A stretch of DNA of 64,000 bases from contig JAHDVF020001050.1 of assembly GCA_022606425.2 (NCBI GenBank), positions 682,001-746,000 on the forward strand. The letters run 5' to 3'. The stretch is from Lepidostoma basale. Its lineage: Eukaryota; Arthropoda; Insecta; Trichoptera; Lepidostomatidae. The translations under genes and the position numbers were made by a program. Under the pieces are notes generated by a model. That model was given only the letters and a program-made list of their open reading frames with translations. It did not search any database and had not been told where the DNA came from. This document shows, piece after piece, positions 13,782 through 26,400 of the stretch (position 1 is the stretch's first letter; every line of letters starts with the position of its first letter).

Positions 13782-14180
13782 CGTGCCAACGAGGTGGACA
13801 CAGCCCGAATCATCCAGGCATAACCTAATAGTGTTTTGTTACCCAGAATTAACACAATGGACGACACAGAACGATTCTAACGATGCACTACACGACCAAA
13901 AACACGTCTGTATCACACTTTTTCACGCACATATCCTTCACCACAACAAAACACAAACATTCACGGCGACCACACCTCCGCAATTCCCTATGATTAAATT
14001 TGTTTTGAATTTTAAAAAATCAATCGTGAAATGGAATGCGAGTCAGAGATCGGTGATGACATATGAAATAATAAACATCACTAAAGTAAAGGCATTTTTT
14101 TTAATACGGCAATTCATAAAAGGCTTCCTACAAAAAATATATTTTTCTGAAGAAAATTAAACTCCCTGTAAAATCACTGA

Positions 14181-14640
14181 GGATACGGCCACACCGAAGT
14201 GCCTGGGTCGGAGGCTAGGGGGACACCTGGTGAACCAACGTATGGCATACTATGAGACGGCCATACTATAAGGTTCGCGCTAAGCGAATGATCACAAGCT
14301 ACCTGCGTAAAGACGACAACCTAGCCTCCGACCCTGGCACTTCGGTGTGGCCGTACCCTTAGGGTACAGTCACACCGGAGTGCCTGGGTAGGCGTCAAGA
14401 CATAGTTCGCTTGTGATCACGCCCTGTAGCCCGAACCCTATAGTGTGGCCAGTCCCATAGTACGCCATATGTTGGTTCCCCCGGTATCCACCTAGCCTCC
14501 GAACCTAGCAATTCGGTGTGGCCGTACCATGACGGTACGATGAACACTCGGCGAACCAACGTATGGCGCACTATGGGACTGTCCACAGGGCGTGATCACA
14601 AGCGAACTGTGTCTTGACTCTTACCCAGGCCGTACTCTTA
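14181..14640. mobile_element. Nested or tandem MITE cluster
   Basis: GC-richer than its surroundings. A first unit has inverted ends at 14182-14218 and 14321-14357 (ACGGCCACACCGAAGTGCC). A second begins at 14363 and ends near 14529 with the same termini. A larger inversion pairs 14382-14478 with 14543-14630. No coding potential. Confidence 0.7.
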
Positions 14641-14850
14641 GAGCTGTAGAATCACCCAGTTATATTTGAAGATGTAGAATATTTTTGAAATATGTAGTGT
14701 GGATGATTATCTTGATTTCAATCCAATCGATTGCTCTCCAGTCCGCCTTACTAAAAACAAGATAATCCATTACTATTTCATCAGACCAAAGTTGTTTCGA
14801 TTTTCTTTCTTTACTATGTCCATTTATTTTACAAAGTTTAAAATAGTGAT

Positions 14851-14940
14851 CAGTCTGTCAATGCCAGCCAGCTAGGCGTAGCCAGCCGCTGTCAAAATAA
14901 AGACAGACGACGTGGAAGTAGTTTTTAAAAACGTTTTTTT
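14851..14940 (+). repeat. Hammerhead-like repeat family F, copy 2
   Basis: CAGTCTGTCAA, then T, GCC...GGC stem, GTAGC, CA, GCC, GCTGTCAAAATAAA. It aligns block for block with 8261-8310; the GAAA block is changed to GTAG, so it cannot be active. Confidence 0.45.
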
Positions 14941-17487
14941 TTATTATTATTTAAAATGGGGTAAACTTGTGTATTTTGTGAGTGTATAATTGTACCGTCT
15001 TCTCTAGTATATTATTAAGAAAAGAGGTAAATGTTAACCCCGACGAAAGATGACTACTTTATAAATAATACATGTATTTTTTCAGATAAAAATTAGTACG
15101 CCGAAAGCTAGCCCAATGTTGTCTTGACATTATAATGTCATTTTCGAGACGACGCTGACTGAACACTAAAAAAACTATATTATTTTGTTTATTTTCTGCA
15201 CTATGACAATATTACTTCACAAAAAGTAAATATTTCTTAAATTCAGGTTTATAGGTATCAGAATGAATTAAATTAAAATGATGTATTTTATCACCGTGAA
15301 TGGAACTCTTTCTATTTTTATAAATGGCAACATTTCTTCCCGCTGTCAAATTGACATACATGTGACTTCTGTCACGCTGAATATTAGAAAAATGTTTTTT
15401 TTTTTACAAAGAACCAGTCTTCGTCTACCAAATACAGCCCATCGAGGGTAACACAATCGAGGACTTTAAAAACGTCCAGTTTCTTCTAAACTACCTAACT
15501 ATTTCAATTAATACAAATAATTAAGTCAAAAAACTTGCAACAAATTTTATTATTTAATATTTTAGACACCTATAATAATAACAATGTATACTTAAATATT
15601 TTAAAACCGTGTTAGTTTTATGAACTCTGATTACAAGGTGAAATATTCCAGACAGACGGGAACATTAGCTACACCCCTCGACTTGCGGGCCAAGTGTGCG
15701 TAGAGGAATGCCTTACATTGTGAGTGGTTTGCATTCCTCTAAATGGGTCAGTCAAAGTTGGCAGAATCGAATGGAAAACTTCACCCAGTGAGTTCAGGTT
15801 TACAAGTGATGACACAATTACATGACATATAATACAGTGCAAGGAAACAGCCTACTGGCGGAGTGAGTCTTTACTAAAGGTAGTGCGAGACAAGCAGGGA
15901 CATTTGTAATTCTTCAGCTTTTGAGGTAGAAAATATAATTCAAGAAATACTTAAGTTAATCAATGCTCTGGCATAAACAAAAATACTTATAAACTTACAA
16001 ATCAGTAAAATTCATAGAAAATAATCACTTTTCTTTTGCTTTTAAGAAATCACTTTACCTTGCAGACAACTGCAATTCTTTGTTCTGTACTTGTTTAAAC
16101 TAGAGCAGCAATTCACAGTACAGTATGCGAGTATTCCTCCATATCCTATTCTCAGTCTTTCTGCTAATAATCATATTTGCCTTCGTCAACCTTATTCGAG
16201 CCAATAATTTATTTTCATCCATGAAGTATTAATAACAGACGAGAGATTAGGAAATATCTCATTCATGTTCGTTTCCACCAATTATTACACATAATATAAT
16301 ATAAAAAGTATTCTCATTTCTGATGGAAATTACTCTATGATTACACAAACTTATTTTAGTGTGCCCTTTAGTACTGCGGCCTCCTGCTGTTGGGTAAACG
16401 TAAGGGGTAAGATTAATTCTATTTGAATATTAGAAAAAGAATAAAAAATAAAATATAAAGATAGTTTTATTAAATTTAGTAATACAAATGTAAGATTGAA
16501 TAGATAATCCGAATGAGATTTTCTCAGATATATTCTGGTCGTGGACTGTAAGCTCTTAACATAATGATGACAGATGAAATAAAATTCTTCATGAGGGTAT
16601 TTAAAGATATATTTTACACTATACATAAATGGACTATAAACATTCAACAATCTTCGGACGACACTCGACAATGATGATAGGAAAACAGTCGCTTCAACGG
16701 GCCAATGTCGCAGAGCTGTCCAAACATGTTGCGCGGGACAATCTCGCTTGACAAAGCTCACATTTGTTAAAAATAAATCGCTGGAACCATGTTTGAGGCT
16801 CCCTCTCCTTCGCTATCCCTAAACACTTCATTTAGTACGAGCTATTGACGGTAATTTGTCTTTTTGATGAATCTATAAATAGTGAAGGATAGGCGCTAGT
16901 CTATACTCCCGGCTACAAATGTACTTGTGCGAATGTGTATTTCCGCCTGTTTAGGCAGTCACCGTGTTTAATTATGAAATGCACGTCTCCGATATAGAAA
17001 CACAGACTCAAACACCATTACAACTGATGCGACGCAAACATTACAAATGTACTCGCAAACATATATAATCAACTGAGCTGCTGAAAACTAGTTGGTAATA
17101 CTATACAGGCAAGTGTTTAAATAAATAAACAATTGGGTATTTAATGTGAGTACAGAGCATAATATCCCACAACTGTTGGAGTATTACAAGATAGAGAACG
17201 CACAAGTTCCCAAGAATGCTAAAATATTGAATATCACAAATTAAAAATTGTTAGGATTAGATTTGCCACGATACGATGAAAAATATAAACTAAGTAACAA
17301 TAAATAATCAAACTAATGTATATAAATACAAATCTACAATGAAATAACGTTGTTCAAAAATTATTTCAACTCTAGAAAATGATTTTTTCATAGACAAATT
17401 ACAGGTAGAATGTCAAAGCTGGGTTATGTTGTTCATTTTCTATCTACACAGGCCCTGAGATAAAAGTGAGGCAAAAGTAGTCTACAT

Positions 17488-20400
17488 CTAGACGAGTTCT
17501 AGCCTCTTCATTTCCTTGAGGAGCTCTTGACCCATCTTGGCGGGGGAAGGTGTCACGATAACCCCGGCAGCTCTCAGCGCGTCGATCTTGTCTTGAGCGC
17601 CTCCCTTTCCTCCCGAGATGATGGCTCCCGCGTGCCCCATCCTGCGCCCGGGGGGTGCGGACAGTCCCGCAATGAAGGACACAACAGGCTTAGCTTTGAT
17701 TCCCTAAATCATAAGTAATGCGTAAGTAATGGATCATGTAAAAATAGACAATGATATGAAGCATAACACGTGCAACATTCGTAAGAAGATGAGATATATT
17801 TTAAGAGGGAAAATAATTTAAGAATCTCAAACAAACATATTAAAGTATGGATGTAGGAAAGTGGTGATTAAAGAATACCCAAAGAGATGACTCATCTTTC
17901 AATAAGAACCTCACACATGTACCAAAATACATAAAAGAGCATTGTTTATAAATCATTAGCTTTAAAAACACCTCCTAATATTATTGACTATGAAAAGGAA
18001 TTTTGTTAAAACACTGATAACATTGAATGTCCTGTATGTCTTTTGGGAACATGGGTAAATCATTGTAATTTGTCTCCTTCGACGGGTAATCAACTACCCT
18101 GAACAATCTCTGAAACACTGAACAAGGGAGACAAGTTACATGGATATACCCAAGACCCCAAAAAACATATTGCTACCAACTGTGAATATCTACGCAGTTA
18201 ATGTTCAGCTTATAAAAAATGAAAACTTAATTTACAAATTGACCCTCGCACAGCTGTGCAGAGGAAGCATTAATTAACATCATTTCAGAAAATTTTCACT
18301 TCTGCAGATCAACCTAAACAAAGCAAAACCCACCAAAAACCATCAGCGATCTTGTAATGATTGTAAAAGCACTTAAAAACATACATCCTATTTCAATTTT
18401 ACCAAGTACTGAATACAAAGATATTTTATTTGCAAGAACTTGACAAAATTGACATAATTTAAATTTGACATTAAAGTAAAACAGATACTGTTTTATAGTT
18501 GCTCCAACCACTGATCAATTTTTACTGCCACGGGTTTCCAATGTTTTGTCATGGCGATCAATAAAATAAAATATGACCGGAGGTTGAGGCCGGAAATTAT
18601 AAAATGAAGTGTAGGTCCACAAATAATAATAAAATCAAGAATAAAAAAATACTTGGGTTCTGATAGAAAAATAATTGTTTGAATTAAGAAAATCTATACG
18701 ATGCAAGTTACCTTTAAATTACTGTTTAAATTGATAATTTCTACGACCCGGATTGTTTTTTGCAAATATTTTGATAAACATACAAAATCAAAGAACACAA
18801 ATCTGTCTACTATGAACAAATGAAAACAAAAAGAAAATATGGAGATGGTGTTTTAATGTACAAGAGTGAAATGAGTCCGACGAGCAAGTGAGACAAGATG
18901 TGAATGGATTTAGAAAACAGATGTTTGCAGAGGCCATTTAATAAAAATCTTTCCCAACCATTTCTCACTCCCTCCCAGTCACCGCTGACAGCACTAACCT
19001 TGCCGGCCTGTCAAACAACGGGATGTGTCAGTCAAGGTCCACCACCACCATTAGTCGCAAGGGAGTACGGGGACCGCGGGCAATTGTGTCGTTAGCTTAG
19101 ACTACAAGGGGCAAGGGAAGGTGAGCCTTCACTCCTCCTCCTCGAACCTCACCACAATTGTCCACGGTCTACGCAATCACCCAAGGAGTAGGGGAGTCTC
19201 AAATGGCATCAAATAATAAAACACAGGAACATGATTTACTTTAATAAATAAAGCTCTATGGAGAAGGCATCTATTAAAACTACTTTTAATTAAGAAAATA
19301 AAATTGTAAACTAAAAATTTCAAGGATACTACAGAATATATGTGAATAGAATTATCCAAAACCATAAAATATTAAAACTGAGGATATAAAAATATATTTA
19401 AAAAAGGATACAAAATAAAACCAGCAATCAATAGCAAAGTTAAGTAAATTCTGTACTTGAAACTCCAAGATTTAATCAACTTTATATAAAGACAAATATT
19501 ATCACCATCCTGGGCACCTCTGTCGACGGTGATTAAGATTAGCCAAGAATGCTAAAGAGACTTACCGAGTTGTTTTTGATGAGGTACTCGGCGGCCTGCT
19601 CCTCCGCCACGCCCCCGATCTCGCCGATGAAGATGATGCCCTTGGTCTCAGGGTCGGCCAGGAACACCTCCAGGCAGTCAATAAAATCTGTTCCATTGAA
19701 GGGATCTCCGCCAATACCCACGCACAGAGTTTGACCCAGGCCCACCTGCAGAACACATCATTTTAAAATGAGCTTTTCGTTATAAGTATGAACATAGAGA
19801 TGTTAAAATATACTAAACTTTACAAATGACTGTGTACCGGTACTTAAAACAGCTAAAAGAATTAAACAAATTAGAGATATGGTGCCGCACGCACTCACCG
19901 AAATAAACAAAGGGTAACAACTATCCATAGTCGCATGTCTCCTCATCCTGCAGAACAGGAGATATTATTAAGTATTATCTCTGAAGACTACAAATGCATA
20001 CAATACTATAATGTTATTCATACGAGGCACTGGGTGAACCAAAATTAACAACCTCAACCAGATCCGAAATGTAAACTTTGTGGTAGAAAAAAAATGATAA
20101 TAACTAAGTTAAGGAACCCAAAATTCATAAACACTTATTTCTATATAATTATATAAATAAAACAACTTTGTATTTAACCACGGTAGGGTTATTATATTGA
20201 TGCCAACTAGTTTTGCTTGGACCCAAGCTTCATCAGGGCAGTATAATAACTTATTATACTGCCCTGATGAAGCTTGGGTCCAAGCGAAACTAGTTGGCAT
20301 CAATATAATAACCCTACCGTGGTTAAATACAAAGTTGTTTTATTTATATAATTATTTAAAATGTCTATCCACAAAGTGAGTGCTTTATATGAAGAAAAAA

Positions 20401-23400
20401 AATTCTATCGAGCCAAGAAAATCTAAAGTGATTGCCACTGAACATATTTACATATTTATGTTATTTTAAGTCATTTGCCAAAGAAAATTGTCACAGATAT
20501 ATTTAACATTGCGGCGGCAGTCAACAAGGTAGACATAATAAAAGGGCAACATTTGTTTTACTAAAGTGCAGTCAAATGATAATGTTCACCAGTAAAAAGA
20601 ATCACAATAATATTGGTTTTCACATTAATCAAAATATTTGATTGCCAGATAAGAAGACCAATTGGTTGTTCTAAAGAAATCTAAAATAAGAATTCTGTAA
20701 TCTTAAAAGAGTTGAATATTCTAAAAACAGCTCATAATTGGATACATGATAAAAATATGACCAAAACAATATTTACTTCCGACAGTTAAATTGATAATCT
20801 ATCAATATAATACTCAACCCTTGTCACTCAACATTTAATTAATTCCATTAGCTGCAATGTTGAGTCACACTCGACATAGTGTAATATGCCTTTTTGCAGA
20901 CAATTTAAAAAAAGGATGGATATTTTTTTAACTAAAATTATTGAAACACGTTCGATTAATAAATATTCTAGAGTGCCTTAAACACACTAAAGTATATGCT
21001 ATATTCGAGGGATGGAGCATTTTGTTTCGAGGCGTGCCTCACCGCAGGTAGAATTATCCTACTCTCTATTGTAAATTAATATGCGTTGAATAAAGACTGG
21101 ACAGTAAGTGAAAATGTAGCACTGTGTCATGAGTAGAGACAAACTTTGCTCATTTCATTTATTGGAGACTCGAGGACTCCCAAAACAAATCACAGAGCCG
21201 TGGCCGCAGCAGATACGGAGCAATGTCTCCATGGAGCCCCTGTGCTCCAATAGGAAAATAAACTGTGAGAGAAAAGGAAAATGCTATTTTAGCAAAATAT
21301 GTGTGGCAAAACTATTGTTAAAGCGATCCGATTGATCCAATCCCAGGATTTGTTTTGAAAATTATTTTACCAAAATGAATTATAAGTATTAAAATTAAGA
21401 ATTATAATACAGCATAAGAAAAATCATTTTATTAAAAACAAAAAAATGCCTTGGAGTGGAAAGAATTGTATTGGGGGTACAGATAAGTTCTCGGTGTTTT
21501 CCTTATTGAAATTGTATTTTTTTTGTACACATATGGCAATACTGAAACCAATTTTATTTTAAAGCTAAACCTTTAATCTCAAAACGTTTGTATGTGTTTA
21601 ACTGTCAAAAGGTAGGGAATATTTTTTACATCGCCTCAAATATGTCGGATTTCGTACAAAAAAAACATTTTTGCGATTGCAATTTTATTACAATATTATA
21701 TCCAAAACAAATCTGCAGCGGAAGCACATGGAATTCTTGTGAATACTTACGGCAACCATGCTCTATCAGAAAGAAAAAGATTTTGACCTCGAAGATAACG
21801 AGCATTCCGGCGACCCAAAAAATTCAAAGACAAGAAATTGGAAGCATTACTCAATGCAAATCCATGACAGACACAAGAAAAACTTGCAGAATCACTAGGA
21901 GTTGAACAACAAACAATTTTAAAATGTTGAATGATTAAAAAAGAAGGAAATTGGGTTCCGTATGAATTGAAGCTGAGAGATGTTGAACGGCGCTTTTTCA
22001 CCTGTGAACAATTACTTCAATGACAAAAAAGAAAGGGATTTCTGCATCGTATCATGATTGATGATGAAAAATGGATACGCTACGACAATCCAAAGCAGAA
22101 AAATTATGGGGAAAGCCTGGTCATGTTTCAACATCAAAGCCGAATATCCATGGCTCCGAAGTCATGCTCTGTATCTGGTGGGATCAGCTCGGTGTGGTAT
22201 TCTATGAGCTACTCACCAATGAAACCACTACAGGAGATCGCTATAGACTGCAATTGATGCGTTTGAGCAGAGCATTGAAAGCTAAAAGACAATGTCAGCA
22301 TGACAATGTCTGACCGCCTTATTCACCAGACATTGCTCCTTCCGACTACCACTTGTTTCGATCGATGACACGCGACTTGGCTGATCAAAAGACGCATCGT
22401 TTTTCCAATACAGATTTCGAAAATTGCCTGGAAGATGGGAGAAAGTAACAGCTAGCGATGGACAATACTTTGATTAAGATATTCTTTATCAGTTTTTTAA
22501 AGTAAAATTTCAAATTTAAAGAAAAAAAAGAGCGAATACTTTTTTGTACCCCTAATATATAACTCAAGGTGTGATGGCATACCTCGGTGGTCTGCTGGAC
22601 AGCCTCATAGGTGAGCGTGCCTGAGCGGGAGACGACACCGACGCAGCCGCGCTTGTGAATGTGTCCCGGCATGATGCCGATCTTGCACTGCTCCGGGGCG
22701 ATGATGCCCGGGCAGTTGGGGCCCAGCAAGCGGGACACACTCTGCCGCAACAGCTTGTGCTTCACTCGAACCATGTCCTGGATATAATAACACAATCTCA
22801 ACACCACAGCTGCTTCAACACTGTTTAATCAATACATTTTTAATGCGAGTCTAATAATTCTAACTAACTAACTATCATGTAATACTATACTATTGGTATT
22901 TTGGTAAAAAAAAAAAATTGCTAGTGTGGTAAAAACGATATATGACAGAATTTCAAATGCTGATATCAGGAAGGAATGCAGAGCAAAATAAAGTATTATA
23001 GACAAATCGGTTTGGATGCATGGAAAGCATTGATGAAAAAAAAATGATTAAGAAAGTATAGTATACGAGGTCTGTTCAAAAAGTATCGCGAATTTTATAT
23101 TTTTTCAAAAAGTATTTATTTATTCATGAATATCTATTTTGTCCCCTTCAAAGTAATTCCCCTCGGATATAATACATTTATGCCAACGTTTTTTCCAATC
23201 CTCGAAGCACTTAAAAAATCATTTTTTGTGATCTTGTTCAGCTCCTCCTTCGATGCCGTCTTTATCTCCTCAATCGTAGCGTAGCGTCGTCCTTTCATGG
23301 GCCTCTTCAGTTTTGGAAACAGGAAAAAGTCACAGGGGGCCAGGTCTGGGGAATACGGTGGCTGCGGCACCATTACTGTGTTGTTTTTGGCCAAATATTC

Positions 23401-26400
23401 GCGCACAAGCAACGATGTGTGAGCAGGGGCGTTATCATGGTGCAAAAGCCAGTTTTTGTTCTTCCACAAATCCGGGCGTTTCTGGCGGATTGCTTCGCGC
23501 AAATTGCGCATAACTTGCAGGTAATATTCCTTATTGACCGTACTACCCTGTGGCAAGAACTCATGATGCACCACGCCCCTGCAATCGAAGAAAACTGTGA
23601 GCAAAACCTTCACGTTCGACCGAACTTGGCGCGCTTTTTTTGGTCTTGGCTCATGCGGCAGCTTCCATTGGGATGATTGAGCTTTGGTTTCCACGTCATA
23701 ACCATAAACCCATGATTCGTCACCAGTTATGACCCTCTGGAGCACATTTGGGTCGTCACGGACCGAGTCCAACATCTCCTGAGCAATGTTAACGCGATGC
23801 TGTTTTTGGTCGAAATTGAGCAATTTTGGCACGAATTTCGCGGCGACCCGACTCATGCCCAAATCATTGGTTAAAATCGAATGGCACGAGCCAATCGATA
23901 TGTTTAGGTCCTCAACAACTTTTCTAACGGTGATTCGACGATTGGCTAATACTATTTTCTTCACTTTATCAATGTTTTCGTCTGTTGTTGACGTGCTCGG
24001 GCGTCCGGCACGCTCTTCGTCGTTCATATCTTCTCGGCCCTCTGAGAACATTTTGTACCACCGATAAACGTTGCTTTGGTCCAAGGTAGCTTCACCATAT
24101 GCCACAGTCAACATTCGAAATGCGTCCGCGCACTTTATTTTGTTTTTCACACAAAATTTGATACAGATTCTTTGATCCATTTTTTGGAATAGGCAAAAAT
24201 CGAAGACGAGCCAAAACACATCCAAGCAAAACAGCTGTCAAAAATTAACCAAAAACACAAAATGGCCGACCTTGTCAGCATAAGTAAGGGACATGAGTAC
24301 CAACATAACGCTACAAAAAAATCAAAAATCAAATATACGTAGCCAGCGGAAATTCAAAATTCGCGATACTTTTTGAACAGACCTCGTATGTCAACGATGT
24401 GAATGGAGTACGGAGATGACGAAGACCGAGAATAACATGGCATGACTAAATGATTTGCCACTGTGAATGTGGAGGAAGCAAGAGAGGTGTGTCAGGATAT
24501 ATACAGAGAGTAGTGAGGTAATCCATTCTCTTTGCCTGTCTTTTTGAGGAAACGATGTGATGGTTTGTTTAAGTAGCAATATGAAATGAAGCTCACGTGC
24601 TGCGGGATGCCCTCGGTAATGCAAACGATGAGCGGCATCTGAGCATCTATGGCCTCGATGATGGCGTTGGCGGCGCCAGGCGGGGGCACGTAGATGACGG
24701 AGGCTTCAGCCCCCGTGGCGTCCTTGGCCTCCACCACGCTGTTAAATACCGGCAACTCCAGGTGCGACCGCCCGCCCTTGCCGGGAGACACGCCCCCCAC
24801 AACCTTGGTGCCGTACTCTATCGCCTGCTTCATGTGGAAAGTGGCCTGCTTGCCGGTGAAACCCTATCGCAAAAAAAAAACATTTTTGGAAAAGTTATTA
24901 GGGGTTTAAAAACATCTATAATCATTTGGAAATGGAAAACCACCAGATTCAAAAGAAAAATAATAGTGATCCCAGCAAGTGTTATAATAAATAATACAGT
25001 TATAGCAAATGTCAAACAAAAATCATATTTTCTATCTATCGTTTCTAAAACAATGATGTAAAACTCCATAAAACTCCTGACCGGAAGATATAAACATTAG
25101 TGGATTTTAACTAAATATACAAAAAAAAATGGATATTAATAAATATCCACGTTAAATAATTAATACAAATGAAAATGTCTGTTTTCTAGAAGTTTTATTA
25201 TATTTTATAGGAATGACATGTTTCGCCTCGTTAATTTGATAGCCTTAACAAGGTGAAACATGTCATTCCCATAAAATATAATAAAACTTCTAGAAAACAG
25301 ACATTTGCATTTGTATTAATGATTATATTTTCTAAATGATGCAGAATGTTGGCCCAATGCAATTATTTTTTTCTCATGATGACATCTCCATGAGTGCATT
25401 TTTAGCCAGCTAGTTAGTAGCAATGAAGTTTTAATTTATCTACTTTGTATAGCTATATCTACTGGTACAATTTGGAACCTTTTTTCAAGCACAGCTTATC
25501 ACTTAATAATAATTGGAATGAACAATAGGAATAGAAACATCCATTTCCATTTGAATATTATCAAAAAAACATGAAGATAAATTAAACATGTGTTTAATTT
25601 TTGGCAAAAATTTAAAATGAAATTTGAAGCATATTATACAATTTTCCTTTCTTATAATATGTAGTAAGAGTTACCTGGCAGATGACTTTAGTTTGCCCAT
25701 TGATTTTTAGGTTTTTCCTCGTCTGGTTGTACTGCGAGTTGAACCGCACATTGCTAAGAACCAGCCCATCTGTCAGAGGACAAAAATGATTAAAAAAATC
25801 AATTTAAATCATTGAACAAAATGGTTTAAAATATATTAAAGGTAGGCTTGTTCTTTTCTAAAAATAAAAAATAATATCAAACATAAACACAATGATTGTA
25901 TATGCCAACGAGAAAGGCACCCAAGGTCAAATTTACCTCTTTAACTTGAGGGAGCTGATATTTTTATTCTAATCATTTTCTCATCCTTCTTCTGCCAGTT
26001 CCATGCAGAAAAAGGATGAGGGCAGAATAAATGTGATAGAGATGATATCCTTTAAACGTATATGTGTTAAAATGATGTTTGATAGGATTCCAAATGCTGA
26101 TATCAGGAAGGAGTGTAGTGCGGAAGAACTTATTATGAACAAAATTATGAAAGGGACATTGCATCTATGTGTTCATATGGTTTCAACACATAGAAAGCAT
26201 GGATGGAGAAAGTCGGCCATGTTAGAGGTCAGGGGAATCGACGTACATGTATGACTCGCTGTATGAATGTGGAGGAAACTAGATAGGAGTCGGAATATAG
26301 TATTGTGGCATTCCATTCCCTCTGCTGACCCTTTTGGAAAATGACATGATGGTTCTAATTTAGCTTATTAATAAACGCCATAGGTTCCTAAAGGGGGTAC

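Larger units (their letters stand above)
13782..17487. other. Intergenic region between RhoGAP and SUCLG1
   Basis: Holds the RhoGAP promoter side, a MITE cluster at 14181-14640 and a hammerhead-like repeat at 14851-14940. An open frame at 16761-16351 (minus, 136 codons) is AT-rich and shows no domain; I do not call it. The rest is AT-rich with nothing recognised. Confidence 0.5.
20145..20355. mobile_element. Near-perfect palindrome: two hammerhead units head to head
   Basis: Arms 20145-20249 and 20251-20355 are near-perfect reverse complements around C20250. Each strand has one hammerhead-like unit. The sequence after 20355 (AAAATGTCTA...AAAGTGAGTG) is shared with the diverged copy ending near 35915. 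It lies in the SUCLG1 intron 19746-22582. Confidence 0.9.
22925..24575 (+). repeat. LINE-A fragment interrupted by a mariner
   Basis: 22925-23065 encodes the [16 protein letters not shown] RT tail and resumes at 24389 through GAATGTGGAGGAAGC and GTGATGGTTTG. The gap is exactly the mariner 23066-24386, so the LINE is older. Confidence 0.75.

Noticed and set aside
13723..14160. 145-codon plus-strand frame overlapping the RhoGAP first exon
   Set aside because: It is the antisense of the coding exon and runs into AT-rich non-coding DNA.
16351..16761. 136-codon minus-strand frame in the RhoGAP/SUCLG1 interval
   Set aside because: AT-driven composition (Phe, Leu, Ile, Tyr runs), no domain, no splice partner.
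23134..24225. The 363-codon frame as a host gene
   Set aside because: It is bounded by mariner inverted termini and TA duplications and has DD34D motifs.
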